Positions 23,990 through 34,818 of a DNA stretch of 64,000 nucleotides are shown here, one piece after another. Source of the stretch: Metaphire vulgaris (taxonomy: Eukaryota > Annelida > Clitellata > Crassiclitellata > Megascolecidae); NCBI GenBank assembly GCA_018105865.1, contig CM030840.1, forward strand, positions 11,383,294 to 11,447,293, in the 5' to 3' direction. Both the position numbers and the translations under genes were made by a program. Every line of letters starts with the position of its first letter. Position 1 is the stretch's first letter. Below the pieces are notes generated by a model that was given only the letters and a program-made list of their open reading frames with translations, was not told where the DNA came from and made no database searches.

Positions 23990-24560
23990 GTGATGCAAGT
24001 GGTGATTCGTCAGCAGAGGGTGAGTTAATGAGCGCCGCAAGAGAGTTATTTCGCCCAACGGAATAGGCCTGTCCCATCAGTTGTTCAGATATTAATAGAA
24101 CGCAGAAGGAGTTTTGTTTAGGCGAGGAACCGGATATCACCGGAATAATACAGTCGATAGTTATCTGAGATGTCCTGGGAGATTGCCTCTGGAGAATTAG
24201 CAAGATATAACAGAGGGCGACGCAAGCGGTGCAAAGCAGTCTACAAGCGACACGCTGAGAAGAACATTCGAAATGTCGTTGAATCTAATCTAATCTCAAA
24301 CTGCTATAGCGCCACTGTGTATAATGCACAGAAGCATCAGCAGATGGCGCGCCAAATCGAAATCATTCAAGAGATCCAGGTCAAATCCAGGGCATCCGGC
24401 CCGACAAACAGGTGACAGTCCATGGTGGATAAGCCAGGTAAAAAAGAGGGGGTTTCAATTTAGTTCTAGGGCCTATATATTTGCAATTAATGTGCTGAAT
24501 TCGAGAGAATATGTTTTAAGAGGTGGGGCAATGCCCGAAAGCCTCAGCCGCAGTCGACAG
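23990..24560. other. no gene; dispersed repeat fragment
   Basis: GCTATAGCGCCACTGTGTAT...GCACAGAAGCATCAGC at about 24302 recurs at 34993 (CTATAGCGCCACTTCATAAT), marking a short dispersed repeat. Confidence 0.45.
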
Positions 24561-24566
24561 CAGAGG

Positions 24567-24744
24567 CAGGGATTTTTTTACACCCGCTAATATCCCCCAC
24601 ACTCCCAATTTGAGACCGACACCCCCCAACACCTCCAAAATCCGAGCCTGTGATGACTTTATTTGCTTGTAAGGCTTTTTCGGCAAGGATGGACCCCCAA
24701 AATATACCGACACCCCCAAATTTATAATCCTGGAAATGACCCTG
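24567..24744. mobile_element. hAT-type MITE, CAGGG...CCCTG family
   Basis: The ends are CAGGGATTTTTTTACACC and GGAAATGACCCTG. The flanks AGCAGAGG and GGCCGAGG match at 6 of 8 positions. It contains GATGACTTTATTTGCTTGTA. Confidence 0.65.
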
Positions 24745-24999
24745 GGCCGAGGCAAAGAAAAGCGACGGCGGAGAATTTGGTCGGGGGCGAGTAATTAACT
24801 ATTTCAAATTTCAAATGGCATTTATGAAAATGTTGTGGCGGTTTCAGGTGACTTCCACATTCCACACAAGCCAAAGGGGAAGTCATAACATATTAACGCC
24901 TGTGGTTTATTCGTACGCCGTTGATAAATTAATATAAATTCAGTTGTAAGAATCCTGACTAATAGACATGACAAATTAAAGCAAAGAGTCAAATAGGCC

Positions 25000-25002
<3 letters not shown>

Positions 25003-25086
<84 letters not shown>

Positions 25087-25095
25087 TAACAACAA

Positions 25096-25190
<95 letters not shown>

Positions 25191-25321
25191 GTAGTAGTAG
25201 TAGTAATAATAGTAGTAAATAATAATAATAATAATAGTAATAATAATGATCATTCTTCTTCTAGCGAATGCCTTTCTCAGCCATAATGATAATAATAATA
25301 ATGATGATAATAATAATGATG

Positions 25322-25392
<71 letters not shown>

Positions 25393-25440
25393 CATTATTA
25401 TTATCATTATTATTATCATCATCATTATCATTATTATAGC
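25003..25440. repeat. ~440-bp AAT/ACT/ATT triplet repeat
   Basis: AAT, then ACT (25097-25157), AAT, AGT, mixed AAT/GAT, then ATT, with a short non-repeat stretch at about 25248-25290. The Asn/Tyr- and Ile-rich frames are artefacts. Confidence 0.96.
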
Positions 25441-25909
25441 AGTAGGTCTAATAATTACAGGGTTTATAGTGCTTCAGTAGGATCCGCTCTGTGTGAGAAC
25501 CGCCATAGATGCGGACAGGAACATAGTCAATAAAGTCAATTATTTTCTACTTCTTGTTCTTTATTTTTGTTGCTCTTCTTGTTCTTTATCACCCCATAAG
25601 GGCGGCGGATTGTTTGGGCGTGGGGGTGCGGGTGAATGACCCGCTGTGAAAAGGTCTAATTCCTTGCAATTGGGGCTGATGAGCGTGAGAGCGGAGGAGG
25701 CGTTTAACGAAGCGGAGCTTTTAAGAAATTGTCCAACGGCTGAATCTGATCTTCGTCCTCCTCCTCCTCGGTCGTCAACGGAACAGAGGAGTAAACATAT
25801 TGAGCTCTTAGAGCAGCAAAATCACTCTTCTGAGAAATGGAAAATAAGTTCGAAGAAAGAGCAGACGCTGAAGAGCTGAGCCTGCATGCATCAAGCCGAT
25901 CAATGCTGG

Positions 25910-26114
25910 CAGTGGCGGCTCCACGTGGGGGTCCGCGGGGACGCGTGCCTCCTATTGAATGCCCGGCCCCCTAGTGATCTCCCTGTTGGACCCTATACTT
26001 ACATACTTACTATACTTACTTACTTACATACCTATCAATAAATGGTCGGCCCCCAATACTTGTAAGTTGCCACCCCAACGGCCCCCCACTTGCCAAATTC
26101 TGAAGCCGCCACTG
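25910..26114. mobile_element. hAT-type MITE, GGCGGCTCC-terminus family
   Basis: The ends are CAGTGGCGGCTCCACG and GAAGCCGCCACTG, with a perfect 8-bp target duplication, AATGCTGG (25902-25909 and 26115-26122). Confidence 0.9.
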
Positions 26115-26124
26115 AATGCTGGCG

Positions 26125-26980
26125 TTAGTTGTTTGAAATATCACAATTAGAACGCGTAACAAGTGCAGCTGATACCAACATGTTCGACTTCCATAAGGCG
26201 GTGGTGGCTTAGACAAGCAGGCAGTGCATGTAAGACCACCGGCAGAAGGCCCGTTGAGAGTCGTAATGAGGCCAAGGAACACGCTTTTTAATATGCACAG
26301 TTTTTTGCATTAGCGTTTGACGTGAAAACAGTTGCGGGTTGCCGCTTGCGGTTTCAAGGGCCCGGGAAGATCGGTCTTCCTCTTCCACCACCTCCACGAT
26401 CCTGCTGCTCCAACCGTCGGGCACATGGAACTCTTGGACTAACGACAACAGCCTATGACACCCGATGTTTGTCAATTTGATTAGGTTGCACAACTCAGGC
26501 CTTCTGTTGTACATTGTAAAGCGTACCCGTTGTACAGATTGCTGTTTGACAAGAGAAACACCTTAGATCAAATCGGGTAATAACTGCGAGTTTCGCTGAC
26601 TCAAAGTCGACTTCTGGCGTCTTGTTTTCGAGAAATCCGGCTTCCGATCATCAAAACAGATCAAAAGATTAAAACTACACAAACTACGACGTAACGAATG
26701 GATTTGATTGCAGATAAGATTGCATCATTTCAGTGTTCGAGAACGATAGATCGTCTTAGCACTCTTTGCACTCCTGAATCAGTGAACGATGGAGGCAACG
26801 ACCGAGCCGACGAATGAGAGGAAGAATTAATAGATCTGAGAGCGCGCGAGTTGCTTCATCAGATTGTACGGCAGAAGAGAGACAAAACGCAGAGAAGCAG
26901 GTCATTGCAAGAAAATTAAACAAATTTTGTCTTTGCGTCCAACGAAATATGAAATATCCAGTATATCAAAATTGCTTGAC
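26125..26980. other. no gene recognised
   Basis: A 101-codon minus frame at 26209-26514 has no motif I recognise. There are no clear repeat ends. Confidence 0.35.
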
Positions 26981-26984
26981 GAAG

Positions 26985-27080
26985 AGATGAATGAACGACT
27001 GAGCGAGCGAACGGACGAAAGAATAAACGAATGAATGAGTGAACGAATAGGTCTAAATGAATGAATGAATGAATGATTCT
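26985..27080. repeat. degenerate (GAAT/GAAC)n repeat
   Basis: GAGCGAGCGAACG grades into a pure run of five or so GAAT units near 27056-27075. Confidence 0.8.
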
Positions 27081-27124
27081 GAGGATAAATATATGAAGTT
27101 TAATGTTTATGCGTTGATGTTGCA

Positions 27125-27480
27125 TTACAATACCATAAAAGTAATTCTTAACTTTTGTACAGTGGCTACTTGTTTGAATTTAATGCGGTTAGAGATTGGA
27201 AGCCAATGGAGGGTGTTAAACACGAAATCTGAGATGCTAGAGTAACGAGGAGTTTTAGACACAAGACGAGCCGCAGCATTTAGAACAGATTGCAGAGTGG
27301 AGATGACGACGATGACGACGATGATCATTTCCAGCACCAGCATATGCACAATGGTATGAAGTAATGACAGTCCAAAACCATCCGCTAGAGATTAGATCAA
27401 CGGCAGAGATCTTGATCTTTTTCATCACAAATATCTTCTCAGTCAATATTATTATCACATTTCGTCTGAACTATACGCTT
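27125..27480 (-). pseudogene. CR1-like LINE 3' fragment
   Basis: The minus-strand frame has LQSVLNAAARLVSKTPR and LHWLPISNRIKFK, the carboxy-terminal signature shared by CR1-like LINEs. Upstream, the reading is broken by an inserted (ATG/ACG) triplet tract and frameshifts (minus frame 27255-27458). Confidence 0.8.
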
Positions 27481-27980
27481 TAGCAGGTTCTAAAAACCTA
27501 CCTCACCTTCATTATTTAAAAAAACAAGCTAAAATACCTCTTAGCTCAACAAAACTACTTAACAAATTTGACTAATTTACTTTTACCTAATCAATTAACA
27601 CACTATGAGCTATGTAACTAGTATTTAATAATGACTAAACTTTCAATAAGTGCCCATCTTTTACTACTAACTCATTAACTACTCAGGGTCGACCACATGA
27701 CGGGTTTATAACTCTTAGGTTGACCCATTTCTCAAATACATTTTACTAGTTGTAAACTCATGAGCATCTATTTATAAATGAACTTCTGGATTTGTATGTT
27801 ATACTGCTCAATGTTATATATTCTATAATTGTTGTAAAGATAAATAAATAAACGATTGATTGACTGAAAATCTTATGTAATGTAATGTAATGTAGCATTT
27901 ATATACGGTTACTCTTAAGTAATGCTAAACACGTTTAAAGATATGAGTTGTGCGATTTGATTTTTTTAGCTATCCAATAT

Positions 27981-28022
27981 TGAAATGCAACACTAATGCA
28001 ACACTAATGCAACACTAATGTT
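27981..28022. repeat. 11-bp tandem repeat
   Basis: AATGCAACACT is repeated three to four times. Confidence 0.85.
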
Positions 28023-28835
28023 GCTGTATGCAGATTTGGCCTAAAATGTGCAGATAAGCTGGTTCAACTGCGGGAGAGTGCAACCACAAAGTGCAGTCGG
28101 AATATTATTGATCGGACGAAGAAGGCTGGTATTTTGGATTTCCCTTCATGGCACTCCGGCGGCGCCACTAATCAGTGCAGTGAGTGCACCGAGAGTGCAG
28201 CACTTAATCTTCGTGAATGCCATTCGAGGAAACCGGTAAATAGAACTTATCTCGACGTCGATACATCGAAATCGCTCTTAGTATTCTTCTTGGTAAACGA
28301 CCGCGTCAGTCGAAGAAACTGAATTTTAACACTTTGATCGAAGAATTGCCTCGGACCTAAATGTGACGAATAAACACTCATTTGACATCAGTGCAGGGCG
28401 TTCAATAGCGAGGCAGCGATCGGTTGAAACGGCGACAAAGTCGAGGCTTTCTTGGTTAATTCCAGCGTCTTAACGGTCGCCGTCGTTAAGTGGTACGCTT
28501 TCAAAACACGTTCGCACCAGTTCTTGGACCACACACCAGGACTGAAAAATGTGGGTTTGAAAACATAGGTTGTTTAGGTTCTTAGAAAATCTAAAAAACG
28601 GGAAAAGTCAAAATTAAGGTTTGTTAGGTTTTTGGTTTTAAGTTGTGAAATGAAAAACATAATCTTTAATGTCTTTCAACTTTCTCACCCTTTGCAGAAC
28701 ACGCGTGACAAGAATATAGAGAAGGATTTCTGGGCATTGACACGCCAGACATTAAAACATAAGAATTCTATAAAACCTAAAAACCTAACAACTTAAATTT
28801 CGTTTCTAAAAATCTAGTTGTATTCCAGCCTTGGC

Positions 28836-28836
<1 letters not shown>
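28023..28836. other. no gene recognised
   Basis: Short frames at 28048-28322 show no recognisable motif and no repeat boundary. Confidence 0.35.

Positions 28837-28837
<1 letters not shown>

Positions 28838-28920
<83 letters not shown>
28838..28920. repeat. (CA)n(TA)n microsatellite
   Basis: About 27 CA units, then TA units. Confidence 0.97.
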
Positions 28921-28921
<1 letters not shown>

Positions 28922-29151
28922 ACGTTAGCTCTGAAGGAGTTCGAAAGACGCATATTGCAGCCATTGAGTAGAAAGGATTCATAAACACAGAGTGCCAATA
29001 TTGATAAAGACGAATAAGGAGTGTGAACCGGAGTTAACTGATACAAAAACATCATCAGTGAGCAAAAGATAGGCTATCGGTCGCTGGTTTATTTTGGATT
29101 ATTTCATTTAAATTAGTAAGAATTGAGATTATCTTGGAAAGCATTTCCAGT

Positions 29152-29154
<3 letters not shown>

Positions 29155-29221
<67 letters not shown>
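29155..29221. repeat. (GA)n microsatellite
   Basis: About 33 pure GA units. Confidence 0.97.
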
Positions 29222-29224
<3 letters not shown>

Positions 29225-29225
<1 letters not shown>

Positions 29226-30464
29226 GCAAAGATACTAGCATCAACAGTTAGACTGGAGAACAAAACATACAAATGGTCAAGAATGAGTCGACGTTGCACC
29301 GAAAGAGCCAATATAGATCAAACAGGGCATGTTATCCTTACTTCTTTGCGGTTAACGCCTCATCGTTTTCCTTAGACAGTGTAGGGCTGTAGGCTTAATG
29401 TGTAGTATTAATGCACAAGACTTATGCATATTGGAGCACCATTACAATTTATTTCTGGCGAACAAATTGCAGTAGAATTCACTATTCACGAGGGATTGGA
29501 AAGAGAGACGAATTTATTTCGCAAACTTATTATTCGTCTGACTATCTGAAATTTCAGCGTTGGACTTCCACTTACAGTAGACCTTTGTAGACCTATTAGG
29601 CCCTATGTCTACACTGTAGTTCCTGTTACCTTAATTATATATAGAAGGAGGAAAAGTAACGAATCAAGATTAGAAATAGAGAATTCGATTTAATAGATTT
29701 ATAAAAATTCACAAATCTAATGAATTCGAAAAAATCCTCATAATTTTAAAAATGGAATACGTTCATTTGTCGCTGTGATTTACAAAAAAAATTCTGTCCA
29801 GAAATAATGTCCTGTAGGTCTAACTCATGTAGTGTCTGCCTGTGTCGTTCACTGTCCAAGGTTTGTACGGCCCTTGTTTTTTCTGACAAAGATTTACGAA
29901 TTTTGAAGATTACGAAAATTTCGCTCTCTGTTCAAGGCAACCAAACAATACAAGTTACAACTGGCTCGTAACTTGCACGAAAGACTCATTCTAGATCCGT
30001 TGGGTTTACTGAGGCGGCACCAAACTGTAATTTACGCCAGTCGGTCGTAATTTCGCGTCACTGACGTCACTAATTGATACGAAAATGGACAAAAAATCTA
30101 CATGCCAGCTACACGCCCTATGCCTGTCGACAAAGACCTACTTATCGGGAGATGCAAGACCAGCGGGACCGCAAATCGGGAGAAAATTCGTATCCTGGAA
30201 GCTCTCGACCTCAAGGTTAACGAGGAGAAAGCGCGAGTCGTCCATCGGGGCAGTCGTCGAAATGGGAGACGTCAACTGTCTCCCCTCACTCCCTCCCTCC
30301 CCCGCAACCCGCCACCACGTAACGACGCTCATCTTGCCAAGTGCAGCACTTCACTCGGCAGCGAAAATGATCGGATGATTGCAGACCTAACGAACAAAGC
30401 GTCGACCGGCAGATGTCGTGTCTGAAAGAAACGAAAATGAAGTCAATGTTCCTGCTTCTTGCAC

Positions 30465-30465
<1 letters not shown>
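29225..30465. other. no gene recognised
   Basis: Overlapping frames of about 100 codons at 30085-30425 on the plus strand carry no motif I can name. No splice-consistent exon set was found. Confidence 0.35.
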
Positions 30466-30543
<78 letters not shown>

Positions 30544-30580
30544 AGCAATCAATTGATATATATATATATATATATATATG
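30466..30580. repeat. (TA)n-(GA)n-(TA)n microsatellite
   Basis: TA at 30466-30512, GA to about 30540, a short spacer, and TA at 30557-30579. Confidence 0.96.
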
Positions 30581-31269
30581 CGAGTTCCCTCTTTCAGTCC
30601 ACATGATGTGGTCGTCGTCGTCGTCTTGATTATCAGAAGGAAATGATCCGCTGATCAAAAAAGACAGCAGTCGAGACGGTGAACAAAGGGTCAAAGTGGT
30701 CAAAATCTGTAGAATCTTCTGTCGATCTTTGTAGAATTGTTTTAGTAGTCACAGTCAGTACATTAACTCGATACAGAATACACATTGCAGAATCTCTGCT
30801 GTACAAATAAAAATATAAAAATATACAGTCTAAGATCCTAGGATCATTGCAGTAGATTACAACATTATGCGGAAATGAAAACACTATTTATTTCAATTAA
30901 ATATTTAAACTATTCTATTACAACAGAACAAACTAGAAATAGTTAACTAGAAATTAGTAGGCCTACTTATTAATAACATAAAGTAAACTTTAAAAAGGTT
31001 TTATAAGTCATTTCGCGGAGAATAGCGTATTGTGTCAATGGCTATTGCATTCAATCCTGGACCTTTCCCGCGGACCTCCTACGATCGTTTTGTGGACCCC
31101 CAGTGGTGCGCGGACCATAGGTTGAGATAAATAATATAACCGTTTAATTAATCCGAGGATAAATCAGAAATTCAGACGATTGTAGAAGTTACAGGGCCGT
31201 GTTCGTCTATCCCCAGGTATGATTATGACCTACAGTATTCATGATACGATACTACTGTATCCTATAGCG

Positions 31270-31683
31270 CAGTGCTTCCCAACCTTTTCCCAGCCACGGC
31301 ACAATATTCAAGAAACATACAGCCAACGGCACAATGCAGCCGAAATGCACACATCTTATTTCTAAATGATGCATTTTAGGCTGTAGGCCTACTAGCAAGT
31401 TACTGTATATTATACTCTATAGTATAGTATATGCCTACAGTAGGCCCTCTAGGCTAATATTGACTACCGTTCGTCATAAATACATATTTGTTTGCAACGT
31501 GTAGGCCTACCACTATTTCATGCTTAACTTCATTGAAGAGATATAATTCAACTTTTAATTAACAATTAATCCAGCACCATTATTCATTTACTATTTTTGA
31601 AAATTTTGCCACGGCACACTTCTACCTTTGCTGCGGGCCTGCGGCACAGTTGTGTGCCGCGGCACACAGGTTGGGAAGCACTG
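31270..31683. mobile_element. hAT-type element, CAGTGCTTCCCAACC termini
   Basis: The ends are CAGTGCTTCCCAACCTTTT and GGTTGGGAAGCACTG. The flanking octamers CTATAGCG (31262-31269) and CTGTAGCG (31684-31691) differ at one base, as expected of an old 8-bp duplication. Subterminal CGGCACA repeats occur at both ends. There is no transposase frame. The interior has several TAGGCCTA palindromes. Confidence 0.85.
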
Positions 31684-31784
31684 CTGTAGCGTATTGTGCC
31701 TGCTAGAACTTTGTCTTATTCAAATGTCTCACTCCAGACTACTAACTATAGGAATAATATCCAGATAAATCTCCGAGAATTTCT

Positions 31785-31930
31785 TCGACAGGCGTTTTCC
31801 TTCAGCGTTAAAATTAGCGGATGGTCGATTTAAAGTCCCAACGGATTTTTATAATCCAGCGCTGCCATCTGGCGAATGTAGATAGGATGACAGAAACAAT
31901 TTCTGAGTTACTCTACCTAGGATAAATTAA
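31785..31930. repeat. degenerate R1-like fragment
   Basis: GCGCTGCCATCTGGCGAATG and TTCTGAGTTACTC resemble the GCCATCTGGCGAACG ... TTCTGAGTTTTGAATAA segment of the inverted R1 copy at 61460-61510. Confidence 0.4.
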
Positions 31931-32136
31931 TTCTCTAACTGAAGTACTATTTTCATTAAACCACTTGTCCATTTGATCAGGTTGCAAAGTAGCACCAGCA
32001 TACGTCTAACTTTTAAATAAATGGCGCGTCTAGCATGCGTCTACCAATGCTATGGTTTAAAATGCACTTGGCAGATGTATAAACGAAGTTACGAAAGGCA
32101 GTGGACAAGTCCAGTCAGAGTAACTGATAGTAAGTA

Positions 32137-32260
32137 AGCAAGCAAGTAAAATCTCGTGAATTTATATAGCGCTTTCGACTAGTACCGCATTAGCTACTTA
32201 TAGCGTAAATACTGAAAATGTGTTGTGAACGATAAGTTCGATACACGAATCAAGCGCTTT
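32137..32260 (+). repeat. AAGTAAGTAA/TATAGCGC dispersed repeat, copy 1
   Basis: GTAAGTAAGCAAGCAAGTAA followed by AATCTCGTGAATTTATATAG and CGCTTTCGACTAG. Closely matching starts occur at 48676 and 60928. It is probably the end of a SINE or LINE family. Confidence 0.55.
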
Positions 32261-32449
32261 CTTAATTAGAAATGCCCTTCTCTGGCATTCTTATCATGTC
32301 ATAATGCTCATAGCGTCAACATAACAGCCCATTTATACATCAGCAAATGAAACCGTACATTTTTCTGTTGATATATCGCTTTGTTTGATGTACTGAACAA
32401 TAGCTCAAAGCACTTGGTAGACAATAGTAACGTCGGCTGCGCGCCAAAC

Positions 32450-32610
32450 TTGCCTCGCTGGCTCAGTTGGTAGAGTGTCAGCCCTGTCTGCCGTCAGTGT
32501 GAGTTCGTTTCCAGGTCGCGCAGAGAGAAACTTAATATTGTGTGCGCAGCGCCTTGGACTTATGACTATCTAATTATTTTCAAAGCGATATATAAATTTA
32601 TGGTTCTAGG
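32450..32610 (+). mobile_element. tRNA-derived SINE
   Basis: TGGCTCAGTTGGTAGAGTGT is a good tRNA D-arm/A-box. GAGTTCGTTTCCAGG lies about 40 bases downstream at the B-box position. A non-tRNA body ending GCGATATATAAATTTATGG follows. Confidence 0.65.
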
Positions 32611-32629
32611 ACTTCTTGTATAGTGCAGT

Positions 32630-32912
32630 CAGTGGCGTAGCCAGGATTTCCGAAAGAGGGGTGGATTTTGGTTTTGATCGTGACCAACACCAACTTTTGA
32701 AAAATCTTGACAAGCAAAACTGTTATCATCTCCAGTTTTTTCCTGACAAGCAAAAAAGGTCTTCGCCTCTTAACACCGTTATATTCTATACCCTAGGAGT
32801 TTGACCCCCCAAAGTCACGTCAAAAAATTTAAAATGTATGGAAACTCATTAAAATATTTCGTTTTCGGCAGCCAAGGGGGTTTAGCCTCAATCCCCCTTG
32901 GCTACGCCACTG
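32630..32912. mobile_element. hAT-type MITE, GGCGTAGCC-terminus family
   Basis: The ends are CAGTGGCGTAGCCAGG and TTGGCTACGCCACTG. The flanking octamers AGTGCAGT and AATGCAGT match at 7 of 8 positions. There are two inverted copies of the CTTGTCAGG-type motif (CTTGACAAGCAAAACTG and CTGACAAGCAAAAAAGGTC). Confidence 0.88.
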
Positions 32913-33084
32913 AATGCAGTAATTAATAGCAATATCCAAACAGCGAGACATCATTTAAGCAATTGATCTCGCGAATTTAATTAGAAATTTCCGTTTACCA
33001 CGATACGCTACTCCGTTGTAAAATTGTCTGATCATGACTTATGAAATTCAAATTGTTATATTTAACTTGTGTATTTCATAAGGC

Positions 33085-33338
33085 AACTAAAATACGACTG
33101 CTATATGCCTTGGTTTGGCTGATTGCCACTTACGGATGCGAGGCATGAACGCTGTAGAAGGATGAAGAGAAGAATTAGAAGCGTTCGAAATGAAATGCCT
33201 TCGAAAAGTATTGGGCATCACATGCCTAGAAAGAAGAACTAATGACGGAGTACCCCACAAAGCAGGAATACAAATAATACTACTCGCCAAAGCGAAAGCA
33301 AGAAAACTGAAATCTTTTGGACATAGATCTATAGCACG
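33085..33338 (+). pseudogene. LINE reverse transcriptase 3' fragment
   Basis: Translates with one frameshift as LLYALVWLIATYGCEA, then EAFEMKCLRKVLGI and KLKSFGH, the region after the polymerase core in LINEs ('YGCEAW', 'FEMKCLRKVLGI'). In-frame stops show it is dead. A hAT-like terminus interrupts it at 33339. Confidence 0.8.
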
Positions 33339-33420
33339 CAGTGCTGGGTAGTAACAAATTACAAGTAACAAAATTACTGTAACAAATTAAGTGGAACAAC
33401 AAGAACATTGCTCTATAATG
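33339..33420. mobile_element. hAT-like terminus, GTAGTAACAAATTAC family
   Basis: CAGTGCTGGGTAGTAACAAA followed by TTACAAGTAACAAAATTACT is the inverse of the end at about 53210-53273 (TTACTTGTAATTTGTTACTA). The other end of this copy was not found. Confidence 0.5.
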
Positions 33421-33768
33421 CTCTAATTTAAGAACATGTTTGCATGAATAGCCCTTAACAAAACAAGTCCCTCTTACAGTTTCATCAAAGTACAGTATAT
33501 TAAAGGAATCAACCAATGAGTCAAATAATTCAGCGACAGAACATTTTGCAATGGCTTCTCTAAAATTATAAATCAAAAAATCAAAACAAACCTGTAAAAC
33601 ACTTGAAACCAATTGTCAAAAAGATAAAATATTTCAAACGAACGTTTATGTAAGTTGTGAACCAAGCTAAAATATGTTAATATATTTGTTGGAAATATCA
33701 CTAAGTTTATCAAAAATGATACAAACAACTCAGAACAATTCACAACAAATGAAATGAGTTGATGAAGA

Positions 33769-33774
33769 TTTATT
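33769..33774 (-). promoter_or_regulatory. candidate polyadenylation signal for the PRDM9-like gene
   Basis: TTTATT on the plus strand is AATAAA on the minus strand, about 145 bases past the stop codon of the PRDM9-like gene. Position and orientation fit; use is inferred. Confidence 0.5.
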
Positions 33775-33818
33775 TTCTACTAAAGCCTCTAATTATTGTG
33801 CTTAATCAATGTGAACTT

Positions 33819-33955
33819 TCATTGAATCAAATGAGAAAATTTCACTGCACACAAGAGACAATCAATGGGTTTCTCTCCAGTATGAATTCTCTTTTGAGTA
33901 CTTGTACTGTAAAACCTCATTGCATACACGGAACTTCGCAGCGTTTTTCTCCTGT
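33819..33955 (-). pseudogene. remnant zinc fingers beyond the PRDM9-like stop
   Basis: After finger 8 the frame ends within a ninth unit (HTGEKR then a stop). One base shifted, the sequence continues as a degraded finger (VYAMRFYSTS, with Tyr at the second zinc-binding Cys), a QKRIHTGEKP linker, and the start of a tenth finger (CLLCAVKFSHL) before a stop at 33819. Compared with the upstream 84-bp units, a single T is missing where GAATGT would be expected (GAAGT). The change either truncates the array or is an assembly error. Confidence 0.8.
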
Positions 33956-34818
33956 GTGAATTCTCATGTGGCAATTTCGACCACTCATATTGTGAAACTT
34001 CATCCCACAAACAGAACATTTGAAGGGTTTTGCTCCAGTGTGAATTCTCATGTGTCGATTTAGATTGCTTGTATCATTAAACCTCAGCGCACACACAGAA
34101 CATTCGTAGCGTTTCTCTCCAGTGTGATTACTCATGTGGTAATTTCGACCATTTAAATGGTGAAACTTCTTCCCACAAACAGAACATTCGAAGGGTTTCT
34201 CTCCAGTGTGATTACTCATGTGGTAATTTCGACCATTTAAATGGCGAAACTTCTTCCCACAAACAGAACATTCGAAGGGTTTCTCTCCAGTGTGAAGTCT
34301 CATATGTTGATTTCGAACAGTTGACTGTCTAAACTTCTTCCCACAAACAGAACATTCGAAGGGTTTCTCTCCAGTGTGAATTCTCATGTGTCGATTTAGA
34401 TTGCTTGTATCATTAAACCTCAGAGCACACACAAAACATTCGTAGCGCTTCTCTCCAGTGTGAATACTCATGTGGTAATTTCGACTATTTAAATGGTGAA
34501 ACTTCTTCCCACAAACAGAACATTCGAAGGGTTTCTCTCCAGTGTGAATCCTCATGTGTTGCCTCAAAATTGATTTCAATTTAAATGACTTATTACACTG
34601 TGAACACATATGCGGTTTCTCTTTGTCTTCAACCAGTGATCCACTGTTTCCTTCTTCAGAGCAATTTGCCGAAATTAGATAATTGAATTCACGTGATTCC
34701 AACTGAGGTACTTCAAATCCAAGGTCTCTTCTTACCTCAGGTGAAGGAATTTCATCAACCATTACACTCTTCTTCTTAAGGTTGCTGTGGTCGGCTTTAT
34801 TGACAAATACACGACTGA
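33917..34818 (-). CDS. PRDM9: PRDM9-like exon 8: eight C2H2 zinc fingers
   Basis: The acceptor is ATCATTTGCAG, and the split Val codon joins exon 7 in phase. After about 70 residues of acidic linker come eight perfect C-x2-C-x12-H-x3-H fingers (nucleotides 34606-33956), joined by TGEKPFE/TGEKRYE linkers; one linker reads TGAKPFK. Units are exactly 84 bp. Fingers 3 and 7 match closely (ALRFNDTSNLNRH), as do 2, 5 and 6 (HHLN[SG]RNYH type), suggesting block duplication. Unlike mammalian PRDM9 there is no isolated finger upstream. The frame ends inside a ninth unit. Confidence 0.93.

Noticed and set aside
25246..25533. Asn/Tyr/His-rich and Ile-rich frames
   Set aside because: Products of the AAT/ATT triplet array.
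32450..32520. Functional tRNA gene
   Set aside because: A- and B-box sequences are present but the arms do not pair well and a SINE-like body follows, so it is called a SINE head.
33819..34019. Separate small zinc-finger gene
   Set aside because: It is the frame-shifted continuation of the PRDM9-like finger array, not an independent gene.
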